A stretch of 64,000 bases of DNA from Hydrogenispora ethanolica (lineage in GTDB: Bacteria; Bacillota; UBA4882; UBA8346), in NCBI RefSeq assembly GCF_004340685.1, contig NZ_SLUN01000011.1, positions 1 through 64,000 of the forward strand. The letters run 5' to 3'. The position numbers and the translations under genes were made by a program. Shown here in pieces: positions 45,169-53,881 of this stretch. How positions within the stretch are numbered: position 1 is the stretch's first letter; each line of letters begins with the position of its first letter. The notes beneath the pieces are model-generated. The model worked only from the letters and a program-made list of their open reading frames with translations, was not told the DNA's origin and ran no database searches.

Positions 45169-46785
45169 CTATGAATAAAGTTTCCGGAATTCTCCGGGTT
45201 TGATTCCGGCATATTTTTTAAAGGTTGCGATAAAATGCTTTTGGTCCAGATAGCCGACGCGGTTGCAAATTTCGGCGATGCTCAGGTTGGTTTCCCGCAG
45301 CAGCTCCTTGGCGTTGGCAATGCGCACCTCAGTGAGATATTCCAAAAAGTTTTTGCCGGTTTCCTTTTTGAAAAGCGCGCTGAAATAAGAGAGGTTAAAC
45401 CCTAACATTTCGCTGATTTCTTCCAGCCCGATCGGATTCATGTAATTTTTTTGGATATACTCCTTGGCCATCCGGATCGGCCGGTTGTCGGCCTGCCGGT
45501 TCTCTTGCACAATGAAGTCGATCTGGGTTCTTACCAATAAATTGAGCGTTTCAAACAGCTGTTCCACATTCCCGCAAAGCGACAACCGGGTTTTAAACTC
45601 TTCATAGATTTCCGGAGGGATTTCCACATTGTATTGCGTGTTTTTAATGATGAGCATGAACATTTCGCCGGCCGCCACAACCAATTTATAAACCTGACTG
45701 CCCGCCGTTTTTTCGTTGATTGGCGCGGCATCCGCCAGAACGCCGACCGCCGCCTGCGCCGCCTGCAAATCCAGCAGCTCAACGGCTTGCGACATCATCC
45801 GCCTGAAATCTCCCAACAGAAAGTCCTGTTTTATGGGCGCATATCCGGCAACCGGCGCGTCATCGATCATTTTTCCGGTTCCGTCCACCAGCCTTTGGAA
45901 CACGGCGTTCTGGGCCGAGCTAAAACATTGGGGGAGCTTGGCTACGTCCTCGGTTGGCTTGCCCACGCCGAGGGTGAAAAAAACCTTGTCGAACACCGTC
46001 TGCTGAACCAAAAGTTCCGCCATGACCGCCTTCAACTGGCGGCGCACGGACGGGGAATCTTCCAACGAATAATTAAGCAGCGTATAAACGATGCTGTCCC
46101 TGTAATACATCTCCATTTCGTAGCAGTTGTCGCGTAAAACGGAGTCCAAAATCTTACTTACTTTTTCCGATAACACTTTCATGCTGTCTGCGTTAAAATC
46201 CTCATACGGGCAATCGATTTTAATGGCCGTAAGTTGAAAAACTCCGGGGACAAACTGAAAACAATAGGTTTTATTCAGCTCCTCCAGCCTGTCAATGAGT
46301 TTGGTAGAACTGAATAAAAAATCCGCAAACAGCTGTTCCCGGTGTTTGCTGGTATCGTCCTGCAGGCGCAAACGCAGCTGTTCCTGCGCGGATAGCTGTT
46401 CCGCCCGCTCAAGACAGTGCAAACGAATCTTTTTCAGGGTATCGATCAATTCCTCTTTTTTGATGGGCTTTAACAGATAATCACTGACACCGTATTTAAT
46501 GGCGCTTTGCGCATATTCGAAATGCCGGTATCCGCTGATAATGATGAACTCGAGACGGTCGTTGATCTCCTTGGCCTTCGCGATGAGCTCGATCCCGTCA
46601 TAACCCGGCATCCGGATATCGGTGATCACCAGATCCAACTCCAGCGCTTTAATGCACTCCAGTGCCTCGATGCCGTTGTATACCGTTGCCACGACTTCCA
46701 TATCAAAATCTTGCCAATTAACCAATTTGTAAATTAGCGTACAAACCTTTTCCTCATCATCCGCAATGAGCACTTTGATCATCAT
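45169..46785 (-). CDS. YesN-type response regulator (REC plus AraC-type HTH)
   Basis: About 538 residues. Receiver domain with IADDEEKV, phospho-Asp in LVITDIRMPGYDG (near 54) and YLLKPI; a long middle domain of unknown fold; C-terminal AraC-type HTH (NPIGLEEISEMLGFNLSYFS, LSIAEICNRVGY, ending GIKPGEFRKL). Start at the ATG at 46785 behind AGGGAGATT; an in-frame extension to 46866 is not family-like. First gene of a six-gene minus-strand run: regulator, kinase, pseudo-ATPase, ATPase, permease, binding protein. Confidence 0.87.
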   Translation of the reverse strand: MMIKVLIADDEEKVCTLIYKLVNWQDFDMEVVATVYNGIEALECIKALELDLVITDIRMPGYDGIELIAKAKEINDRLEFIIISGYRHFEYAQSAIKYGVSDYLLKPIKKEELIDTLKKIRLHCLERAEQLSAQEQLRLRLQDDTSKHREQLFADFLFSSTKLIDRLEELNKTYCFQFVPGVFQLTAIKIDCPYEDFNADSMKVLSEKVSKILDSVLRDNCYEMEMYYRDSIVYTLLNYSLEDSPSVRRQLKAVMAELLVQQTVFDKVFFTLGVGKPTEDVAKLPQCFSSAQNAVFQRLVDGTGKMIDDAPVAGYAPIKQDFLLGDFRRMMSQAVELLDLQAAQAAVGVLADAAPINEKTAGSQVYKLVVAAGEMFMLIIKNTQYNVEIPPEIYEEFKTRLSLCGNVEQLFETLNLLVRTQIDFIVQENRQADNRPIRMAKEYIQKNYMNPIGLEEISEMLGFNLSYFSALFKKETGKNFLEYLTEVRIANAKELLRETNLSIAEICNRVGYLDQKHFIATFKKYAGIKPGEFRKLYS

Positions 46786-46992
46786 AATCTCCCTATCGTC
46801 GTCCGGTCCATTTCCAGTGGACTCATCGGAATTTTGAAAACGAAATTGAAGTGGAACGAAAAGCAATTCTCTCCAATGAAAACTCAGCTAAAGTCTTGTA
46901 AGCAATTATTTATATTATCTCACCATTCGTGATCCAGATCAATTCATGGTGTTTCGTCCGTTCCATCCCGGCCCCTAATATATTACTCGATC

Positions 46993-47207
46993 GCTTCTCA
47001 TGTAAGGTATGAGCTTCCGTCCAACTAGGATATTCTTCATCCTTGTTAGGATGAAAGCCATCCTTGTAAGGGATGCTTCGATCCTTTCAAAGGATCCTTT
47101 GATCCTTGTAAGGTATGCCGCCATCCGTGTTAGGGATGGTCTTCATCCTTGTAAGGGATCCCATGATCCTTTCATAGGATCCTCTGATCCTTTCTTCCCC
47201 AAAGGTC
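46993..47207. repeat. 21-bp-period palindromic array, about 9 units (GATCC/CATCC type)
   Basis: The anchor ATCC recurs at 47039, 47060, 47081, 47102, 47123, 47145, 47166, 47187 and 47208; steps are 21 bp with a single 22. Units contain dyads such as CATCCTTGTTAGGATG and GATCCTTTCAAAGGATC. It lies upstream of the regulator gene (start 46785). The rest of 46786-46992 is AT-rich and should hold that operon's promoter. No gene. Confidence 0.82.
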
Positions 47208-47425
47208 ATCCTTCCTTCCCGAAGCCTTCGGGAACCATTCCCAAGGTTCCGGGATAAAGGACCAAGGCTCGGGGATGCAGGACGAATCCTTCGGGAAAGA
47301 GGACCAATCCTTGGGGAAGCATCCACGAAGCTTCGGGAAGCTTTCCCAAAGATTCGGGAAGTTTCCCCAAGGGTTGGGGAAGTAGAACCGGCCTCGAGGC
47401 AACAGTACTGAGTCCCGGGGAAACT
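47208..47425. repeat. 21-bp-period palindromic array, about 10 units (TTCGGGAA type)
   Basis: Directly adjoins the previous array. The anchor GGGAA recurs at 47230, 47251, 47272, 47293, 47314, 47335, 47356 and 47377, exactly 21 bp apart, with weaker units to about 47420. The best unit is the perfect dyad TTCCCGAA-GCC-TTCGGGAA. Different sequence from the neighbouring array but the same period. The stretch 47426-47720 towards ssrA has no gene that I can support. Confidence 0.82.
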
Positions 47426-47721
47426 CCTTGCGTTCGAAAAAACAACCCTTAACATCGATCGTTAAGGGCGGAAAAACTCAGGGATGAATGATTTATAAGT
47501 CCGGGGGGTAACGTGAAGAATTGGAGCGTGTCCCGGGTCGAAAAAACCCTGTCTTGCATTTGGCAGGTACTTTCGTCCGCCTAATGGCAGTCATATTGGC
47601 CGTTAGGAACGGAAGCGGCAAATTGTCGGCAAGTGCTGCGAACAGCCAAACCGAAAGATTTCGCCCCACTGCCCACAAGACATCATTGTAAACATCCTTT
47701 TCTCACCTAGCCATAAATAAG

Positions 47722-47752
47722 AAAAAACGAGCGATTGAAGACTCGTTTTTGG
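47722..47752 (-). terminator. Terminator of ssrA
   Basis: On the minus strand AAAAACGAG, a 10-nt loop, CTCGTTTTTTC, about 65 bases beyond the CCA end of the tmRNA gene. Good stem and T run. Confidence 0.85.
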
Positions 47753-47818
47753 TAATTATCGTAACACGGTCACCGCAAAGCTTCCTTTGAAGTACGGAGT
47801 GTCCGGACAATACTTGTT

Positions 47819-48168
47819 TGGTGGAGGCGGGGGGAGTTGAACCCCCGTCCGAAAAGGCAATCACAAAAGCTTCTCCGGGTGCAGACCGCATTTTAGATTT
47901 CGCCGCCGCTCCGTCTACGGACGAACTAAGCCTTGGCTATCTCGATGATCTTAGCCTCAGCCTCCGAGAATTGGCTGAAGAGCGTCCTGGTTTATTTGAC
48001 GCCCGCCCCGACCTCCCAGGTTAAGCTCGGTTTGGACGGCTACTTAAATTAAGCAGCTAAAGCGTAATTGTTATTGGCACTTAATGTGCTTGCTGCAGTT
48101 TAACGAGGCCACAGCACCTCGACCCGCTACCTTTGCCACCGCGCTCCCCGTCGAAACCGGTCGCCCCC
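47819..48168 (-). ncRNA. ssrA: Transfer-messenger RNA (tmRNA)
   Basis: 350 nt on the minus strand. The 5' end GGGGGCGACCGGTTTCGAC and the 3' end (T-arm GGGGGTTCAACTCCCCC, then CGCCTCC-ACCA) form the tRNA-like acceptor, pairing over seven positions. The reading frame GCC AAT AAC AAT TAC GCT TTA GCT GCT TAA encodes the tag ANNNYALAA, ending in the usual protease signal ALAA. CCA is encoded. smpB is next to it (80-bp gap) on the same strand; a TATAAT box lies near 48212 (minus strand). Confidence 0.97.
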
Positions 48169-48247
48169 GTGGCATGCCGGAGATCAACCGATCTCCTTCG
48201 ATACTTATATTATAGCATATTTTCGCAAATCATTCCGGGTTCCTTAT

Positions 48248-48718
48248 TTAACGGCGTTGCCGATCCCGCAAGGCCCGGTCCACTTCGCGGGCGGCATCCT
48301 TCTTGGCGATATCGTCCCGCTTGTCGTGGAGTTTTTTGCCACGAGCCAAGGCCAGTTCCACCTTGACCCGGCCCTGTTCGTTGAAGTACATCTGCAATGG
48401 CACCAGGGTCAAGCCTTGCTCCCGGACTTTACTGAACAACCGGATAATCTCTTTCCGGTGCATCAATAACTTGCGCGGCCGGGTCGGTTCATGGTTAAAA
48501 CGGTTCCCGAAATCGTAGGGGCTGATATGGCAGTTTTCCAGCATGATCTCGCCATTGGCGATCCGGGCGAAACTGTCTTGCAGATTTCCTTTGCCCAGCC
48601 GCAACGACTTGACCTCGGTTCCGGTCAAAGCGATCCCCGCCTCGTACGTCTCTTCGATAAAGTAGTTATGCCGGGCGCTCCGGTTCACCGCGATGTTTTT
48701 CCGTTCTTTCTCCGCCAC
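48248..48718 (-). CDS. smpB: SsrA-binding protein SmpB
   Basis: tmRNA-binding protein that delivers tmRNA to stalled ribosomes. 156 residues: IAVNRSARHNYFIEETYEAGI at the N terminus, LTGTEVKSLRLGKGNLQDSF (near 32), LVPLQMYFNEQGRVKVELALARGKKLHDKR (near 105) and the basic C-terminal tail REVDRALRDRQRR. Directly upstream of ssrA on the same strand, the usual arrangement. rnr, often beside it in Bacillota, is absent here. Confidence 0.96.
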   Translation of the reverse strand: MAEKERKNIAVNRSARHNYFIEETYEAGIALTGTEVKSLRLGKGNLQDSFARIANGEIMLENCHISPYDFGNRFNHEPTRPRKLLMHRKEIIRLFSKVREQGLTLVPLQMYFNEQGRVKVELALARGKKLHDKRDDIAKKDAAREVDRALRDRQRR

Positions 48719-48864
48719 ATGAATCCCCTCACAGATGATTGCTCAATAATTATAACACGAAACAAATTATTGTCAACTCTCGCGGCAGCAAATTCCCAGG
48801 CCGGCATCGTCTATAGACCGGGGCGAATCCAGCCGGAAAGAAGACCCGCAATCACCTGGACGTC

Positions 48865-49236
48865 TTAGACCGGGTAAGCCATCGTCGTCATCAGAGCCAT
48901 CTCCGCTTGGGTGGTATCCATCCGGCTGTATTGAACGATGACCGGCCGGTCGCTTTCGACCATCATCGCATACGCCACTCCTTGCGGGACTCCTTCCCCC
49001 GCGGCGTTTTTTAATTGATCCATCCGGATATGCCGGGTACGCTCCGCCGGACAAACCACGCTAAATCCGGCCATTTTGTCGCGATCCTCAAAGTAAAGCG
49101 TAATCGATATGCTGGCATCTTCGGCAGCCGGGTTTAAGACACAGATCGCCTCGTGACTGGGGAATTTCCCCGAACTGAAGCTGGGATAATAGCCATCCGG
49201 GATGTACCAAACTTTAGAACCAGTTGTTCCGTTCAT
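48865..49236 (-). CDS. ASRT-family protein (Anabaena sensory rhodopsin transducer fold)
   Basis: About 123 residues, one PF07100-type domain: KVWYIPDGYYPSF at the start, CVLNPAAEDASISITLYFEDRD (near 33-55), RTRHIRMDQL, GVAYAMMVESDRPVIVQYSRMD (near 85-107) and QAEMALMTTMAYP at the end. The founding member is a soluble tetrameric transducer of a photoreceptor, but no rhodopsin is encoded here; many relatives sit in carbohydrate clusters, where a sugar-related role has been suspected. Start at the ATG at 49236 behind AAGGAG. It follows the GH105 gene by 12 bp. Confidence 0.83.
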   Translation of the reverse strand: MNGTTGSKVWYIPDGYYPSFSSGKFPSHEAICVLNPAAEDASISITLYFEDRDKMAGFSVVCPAERTRHIRMDQLKNAAGEGVPQGVAYAMMVESDRPVIVQYSRMDTTQAEMALMTTMAYPV

Positions 49237-49248
49237 CGGCTTCACTCC

Positions 49249-50289
49249 TTAACGGTTAGAATGTGGATTATACTGAAGCAAGGCGGCCAGGAACGCCAGG
49301 GTCAATCCCTGCCCCCAGCCTTGAATCCGCTTGCGCGGCACTTGCTTGTAGTCTTCCGGGTCCTTCATAACCGCGGTTCCGGCAGAAACATTTTTGACGG
49401 TGCCATCGGGCGCAATCTGACCCATGATCCCTTGTAACGCTTTTTGGATGTACTTCTGATGCAAGGGATGCCCGTAAATCGCCAGGCTGGCGGCGATGCC
49501 CGCCGAAGCCGAGGTCTCAAGATAGGAGGAATCGTCGGTTAAAATTGTATGCCACATGCCTTCGGGGGATTGCAACCTCACCAACGCGCTCAGCTGATCC
49601 CGGAGCGAACCGTCGATCCGCATGAACATCGGATACAGGTAATTGATGAGTTTCAAGGCCTCCGCCATGGTCAAGGCCGCCCAAGCGTTCGCCCTGGCCC
49701 AAAACACTCCGGACATGTGGTTCTGCTGCAGGTTGTTCCAACCATGGTAATAAAGGTTGGTGGTTTCGTCCTGCAAGAACTCCTCGTGCCAGTAATACTG
49801 ATTCAAGCCGTCGGCGATATATTCCTCGTTTTGCAACTTGACTCCCATCCGTAGCAAAAAGTAAGCGGCCATAAACAGCGTATCGGCCCAGGCCTGCTCC
49901 GGAAAGTCATTGTTTTGGGAGACGGTGTGCTGAAATACGCCCTCCCCGAACCGCACCGCTTGATGGCGCAGGTACTCGGCCTTTTGCACGGCCAGATCCA
50001 GATACATCGAGTCGCCGGTGGCCTCATGCAGCGTGATCAAGGTGTGCCCCATGGAGACCGCATTGACCGTCAGTGGCGGCAAGCCGATCGTCAGGTATTC
50101 ATCCACCCATTGTACCAGGAAATCCAGATACTCCTGGTTCCCTGTGACCTCCCAGGCCTTGCAGATGCCGTAAAAAGCGACCCCGCACGGCCAATCCCAA
50201 GTAAAATCGATCTGCATCGTCCGTTTGACGATGCGATCCAGCACCTGTTTCAACTCCTGCTCATCATATTGTATAATTGGACCGTTCAA
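49249..50289 (-). CDS. Unsaturated rhamnogalacturonyl hydrolase (GH105, YteR/YesR-like)
   Basis: Glycoside hydrolase family 105, removing the 4,5-unsaturated galacturonic acid from disaccharides released by pectate or rhamnogalacturonan lyases. 346 residues, no signal peptide, so cytoplasmic. An (alpha/alpha)6 barrel with segments DWPCGVAFYGICKAWE (near 32), AWADTLFMAAYFLLRMG (near 130; contains the catalytic-type Asp), GVFWARANAW (near 195) and GWGQGLTLAFL at the end. TTG start behind GAGGG. Its importer lies directly upstream, so imported unsaturated disaccharides are the likely substrate. Confidence 0.88.
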   Translation of the reverse strand: MNGPIIQYDEQELKQVLDRIVKRTMQIDFTWDWPCGVAFYGICKAWEVTGNQEYLDFLVQWVDEYLTIGLPPLTVNAVSMGHTLITLHEATGDSMYLDLAVQKAEYLRHQAVRFGEGVFQHTVSQNNDFPEQAWADTLFMAAYFLLRMGVKLQNEEYIADGLNQYYWHEEFLQDETTNLYYHGWNNLQQNHMSGVFWARANAWAALTMAEALKLINYLYPMFMRIDGSLRDQLSALVRLQSPEGMWHTILTDDSSYLETSASAGIAASLAIYGHPLHQKYIQKALQGIMGQIAPDGTVKNVSAGTAVMKDPEDYKQVPRKRIQGWGQGLTLAFLAALLQYNPHSNR

Positions 50290-50325
50290 TTGACAACCCT
50301 CATCTTTCGTTCAAAGTTTGAGCAA

Positions 50326-51168
50326 TCAACCCTTCAAGCCGGTCGTGCTGATCCCTTCCACCAGATAGCGCTGGAAGCTGATGAAAATAATGAAGATCGG
50401 CACCAGCGACAGTGTCCCCATGGCGAACATGCCGCCCCAGTCCGTCGCGGTGGCCGGATCGGCAAACATCCGCAACGCCAGCGATACAGTATACAGCCTG
50501 GGCTTATTCAAGTAAAGCAACGGCCCGAGAAAATCATCCCACCGCCAATAGAACTGAAAGATCGTCGTCGTAATGATCGCCGGAGAGATCAGCGGGAAGA
50601 TGATCTTGGAAAAGATCCGGAAACGACCGCAGCCATCGATCTTCGCCGATTCATCCAATTCGACCGGCAACCCGCGAATAAACTGGATCATTAAAAAGAC
50701 GAAAAACGGTTGACCGCAGAACATCGGCACGATGAGCGGCAAAAAGGAGTTTACCCAGCCCAGCTTGAAAAAGAGAATAAACTGGGGGATCATCACTACC
50801 TGATAAGGCAGCATCATTGTCAGCAACATGCAGACGAACCAGAAGTTTTTGGCGAAAAACTTAATTCGGGCAAACCCGTAGGCTACCACTGCCGATGAAA
50901 AGACGGTTCCGATCGTGGCCAGGATCACATAGTAAAATGAATTCCGGAAAAAGAAGCCGAACGGCACTCCGCCAACCCCCTGCCAGCCCCGGACATAAGC
51001 ATCCAGCTTGAAATGGCGGGGTATCAATGAGGCCGTGCCGAAGATCTCGGTATTCTCCTTGAATGAACTGAACACCATCCATAAAACCGGATAAACCATC
51101 AATACTCCGAATAGGATGATAAACACATGATAAATTCCAAGGTTCAGCCAACGTTGGGTTCTTCTCAT
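50326..51168 (-). CDS. Carbohydrate ABC transporter permease (MalG/YtcP class)
   Basis: About 280 residues, six membrane segments, EAA-type loop ELDESAKIDGCGRFRIFSKIIFP-like region near 200. Start at the ATG at 51168 with GGAGG; it lies 2 bp after the stop codon of the other permease gene. Typical second permease of family-1 (maltose-type) oligosaccharide importers; the GH105 gene next to it points to pectic oligosaccharides. Confidence 0.88.
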   Translation of the reverse strand: MRRTQRWLNLGIYHVFIILFGVLMVYPVLWMVFSSFKENTEIFGTASLIPRHFKLDAYVRGWQGVGGVPFGFFFRNSFYYVILATIGTVFSSAVVAYGFARIKFFAKNFWFVCMLLTMMLPYQVVMIPQFILFFKLGWVNSFLPLIVPMFCGQPFFVFLMIQFIRGLPVELDESAKIDGCGRFRIFSKIIFPLISPAIITTTIFQFYWRWDDFLGPLLYLNKPRLYTVSLALRMFADPATATDWGGMFAMGTLSLVPIFIIFISFQRYLVEGISTTGLKG

Positions 51169-51170
51169 GA

Positions 51171-52121
51171 TTAATCCTCCTTCGTCTCGTAGTAAACCCA
51201 TAATGACGAAGATTTGAAGATGAGCGCCGTAAATACCGCCAAAATGAGCACTAACACCCAGGCCATGGCACAACCGTAACCCATGTCGTAGAATTCGAAC
51301 GCTTTACGATACAAATACAGCGCGTACACCAGCGTACTGTTCATCGGGTCTCCGGAGCCGCCCGAGATGACAAAGGCTTGCGTAAAGACGGTAAAACCAT
51401 TGATTAACTGCATGACCAGGTTGAAAAAGATGACCGGAGTCAGATGCGGAATGGTAATCTTGAAAAACTTCTGAAAAGCGTTGGCGCCGTCGATCTCCGC
51501 CGCTTCATATAAACTCCCCGGGATCTGTTTCAAGCCCGCCAGGAAGATCAGCATGGAGGAGCCGAATTGCCAGGCCGCTAAGATAATCAAGGTCCAGATG
51601 GCGGTCTTCGGATTCCCGATCCACGAGGTATCCGACTTGATGCCGATGAGCGCCAACGCTGAATTGACGGCGCCATCCGCCATGAACAGGCGGCGCCACA
51701 TCACCGAAACCGCGATGCTGCCCCCGATGATGGACGGCAGGTAATAGATGGTCCGATAGCAACCGACCAGCTTCGATTTGCGGTTAAACAACATCGCCAC
51801 GAAAAGTGCGAAGACCAGCCGTAACGGCACCGATACAAAAGCATAATGCAGGGTGACCGTCAGGGATTTCCAAAAGTTTTCATCGCTGAACATCGCAATG
51901 AAGTTCCTCAGACCGTCAAAAACGGGCGGCGACAACAAATCATATCTGGAGAATGAAAAATAGATCGAAGCCAGGACCGGAATCAAAGTAAAAGCCAGAA
52001 AACCCAGGACGAACGGGCCGATAAAAAGATAACCGGTCACGTTATCCGAAGCCAGGAGCGCCCGGAATCGGTTGTTTTGGAGAAAACCCAGCGGATTAAA
52101 AATGCGTTTCGGTGCGTTCAA
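51171..52121 (-). CDS. Carbohydrate ABC transporter permease (MalF class)
   Basis: About 316 residues, six membrane segments, EAA loop AAEIDGANAFQKFFKITIPHL near 215. I place the start at the TTG at 52121: AAGGAGG lies 10 bases before it and would otherwise be inside the coding frame of a longer reading that reaches 52151. First permease of the importer. No ATPase gene is present, as usual for these systems, which borrow an MsmX-type ATPase encoded elsewhere. Confidence 0.87.
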   Translation of the reverse strand: MNAPKRIFNPLGFLQNNRFRALLASDNVTGYLFIGPFVLGFLAFTLIPVLASIYFSFSRYDLLSPPVFDGLRNFIAMFSDENFWKSLTVTLHYAFVSVPLRLVFALFVAMLFNRKSKLVGCYRTIYYLPSIIGGSIAVSVMWRRLFMADGAVNSALALIGIKSDTSWIGNPKTAIWTLIILAAWQFGSSMLIFLAGLKQIPGSLYEAAEIDGANAFQKFFKITIPHLTPVIFFNLVMQLINGFTVFTQAFVISGGSGDPMNSTLVYALYLYRKAFEFYDMGYGCAMAWVLVLILAVFTALIFKSSSLWVYYETKED

Positions 52122-52288
52122 GGTAGGCAAACCTCCTTCGATATGCCGCAATCATCCATCGGTGATATTGAAATATATTGCGCCATATTATCATTCAGAC
52201 ATTGGGTTGTAAAAAGAATGGAATCGGTAACTCCCAATCATGCGGGGGACCCCCGGTTTTCCCGGGGCACAAACTGTTTTGATTAATG

Positions 52289-52343
52289 ATAAGCCAGCTA
52301 TTCGTGGTGTAATTTCGAAAAGTAATCTGAATAGCTGGCTTAT
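52289..52343 (-). other. Intercistronic hairpin after the oligosaccharide-binding-protein gene
   Basis: Perfect 15-bp stem, ATAAGCCAGCTATTC against GAATAGCTGGCTTAT, with a 25-nt loop and no T run, 22 bases after the binding-protein stop codon and before the permease genes. Probably sets the ratio of binding protein to permeases. Confidence 0.8.
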
Positions 52344-52364
52344 GCAACTTACCGGGTGGATGTT

Positions 52365-53651
52365 TTATTTAGCGTTCTTATTTTTCGCTAAAATTTCATT
52401 CCCCTGTTTCAGGAACTTTTTGGCCGCATCTTTGGGGGAGATGGTGCCATACAGGACTTCCTGGTCGATGTTGCGGAAAGCCTTGAGCACCTCGCCGGCT
52501 CCCGGAGGATCGGGCGGGTCGATCGGGCTCACATGACCTTTGCCGACCATGCTGATGTATTCAAAGACCTGTTTGTTCACGGGATCGACCATGTCTTGAA
52601 GAACCTCGCGCACTTTGGGAACGACCGGGATGCCCCGTTCGGCTAGTAACACTTTGTTGGCCTCAATGTCGTTCATAAAGTAGTTGATGAATTTGATCGC
52701 TTCTTCTTTGTTCGCGGACGAACGGGTCACCGAGAAGAACATGGACGGCTTGAAGAAGGTCCCGGGCCGTTTGGAATTGGCGATCTTGGGGCACAGGGCC
52801 AAGGCGACCGGACGGTTGGCCGCGGCCTGGAACGCCACCACTTGGTTGCTCCAGACGAATTCCAACCAGGATTGGCCTTTGGCGAACGGCGATTCTTGCG
52901 GAGTCGTGGTTACGAAGGCCGTCTCCGGCTTGATCAGGACTCCGGATTTCAGGAGCCGTAATTGGGATTCATAGAACTGGATCAGCACCTTGGTGTCGTT
53001 AAAGCCGAGTTTGGTGACGTCGGCGCCGAAGAACGGCTTACCGGTCTGGCGAAGCATGTTTTGGAACAAGACTCTGGGCTCCACCGTCGAATAGGGCATG
53101 GTCTGCACGCCGGTCTTCTTATAAATCTCGGTGGCTAAGGCTTCAAAGTCGGCCCAGGTCCAATCGGGGCTGGGCGGAGCCACGCCGGCTTTCTTGAGGA
53201 CCGCCGGGTCGTAAACGATGCACCAGGCGTTGGTACCGAGGTTGATGCCATAGTATTTTCTCTTGACCTTGCCGCCGGAGAGGTAGTTCTCGGAGACCCC
53301 GGTCAAATCAATCTTCTTCGATTTGATGGCGGGCGTCAGATCCAACAGCAGATTCTTCTGCGCATATTGCGTGATATAGGCGTAATCTTGCTGGATCACG
53401 TCCGGGAGATTGTTGGCTGCGGCTTGCGTGGCCAATTTGTCCCAGTAACCGGCCCAGCCTGTCGTTTCGGTCTCGATGGTGACGTTGGGGTTCTTGGCCA
53501 TATACATTTCAATGACTTTCTGGGTACGGGCATCGCGGGTCGGATTGCCCCACCAGGCGACCCGCAAGGTAACCTTCGGGGCCGCCAAGGCGCTTACAGT
53601 AAGCGACAGGGCGATTACCAACACGAACAGCACCAGTAAAACTTTTCTCAA
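52365..53651 (-). CDS. Carbohydrate ABC transporter binding protein (family 1)
   Basis: 428 residues. Signal peptide MRKVLLVLFVLVIALSL to about residue 23. SBP_bac_1 fold: LRVAWWGNPTRDARTQKVIE near 30, NVTIETETTGWAGYWDKLATQAA near 55-80, DVIQQDYAYI near 85, SPDWTWADFEALA near 180, and a Trp/aromatic-rich C half. TTG start behind GGAG. First gene of the pectic oligosaccharide importer. The 230-bp gap to the regulator gene at 53882 must contain its promoter; I cannot mark boxes with confidence. Confidence 0.88.
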   Translation of the reverse strand: MRKVLLVLFVLVIALSLTVSALAAPKVTLRVAWWGNPTRDARTQKVIEMYMAKNPNVTIETETTGWAGYWDKLATQAAANNLPDVIQQDYAYITQYAQKNLLLDLTPAIKSKKIDLTGVSENYLSGGKVKRKYYGINLGTNAWCIVYDPAVLKKAGVAPPSPDWTWADFEALATEIYKKTGVQTMPYSTVEPRVLFQNMLRQTGKPFFGADVTKLGFNDTKVLIQFYESQLRLLKSGVLIKPETAFVTTTPQESPFAKGQSWLEFVWSNQVVAFQAAANRPVALALCPKIANSKRPGTFFKPSMFFSVTRSSANKEEAIKFINYFMNDIEANKVLLAERGIPVVPKVREVLQDMVDPVNKQVFEYISMVGKGHVSPIDPPDPPGAGEVLKAFRNIDQEVLYGTISPKDAAKKFLKQGNEILAKNKNAK

Positions 53652-53881
53652 ACTCCGACACTCCCTTTCTTTTTTCTAAAACTACTTCTATTAAGATGTT
53701 ACAATTTTGTGTCCGAATTGTTAATCCATAAAACCGTCTTTTTTGTTTAAAATCCTGTCATAAACTCAACAGTCCGGTCCCGTCCTCCATGGGTGTCCTT
53801 CCGTTGTTACACGTCTTTCCCCCTTATCCACAGAGCATTCACCCCTGGTGGCCGAGTCCATACCCAGTCAGAGAGCGACTC

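Noticed and set aside
47009-47455. Open frames on both strands through the 47-kb arrays
   Set aside because: Same cause: the 21-bp period keeps stop codons out of phase-locked frames. Translations are low-complexity (FPKxxG-like).
47493-47678. 61-codon minus-strand frame between the arrays and ssrA
   Set aside because: No ribosome site, no family features, short; most likely chance.
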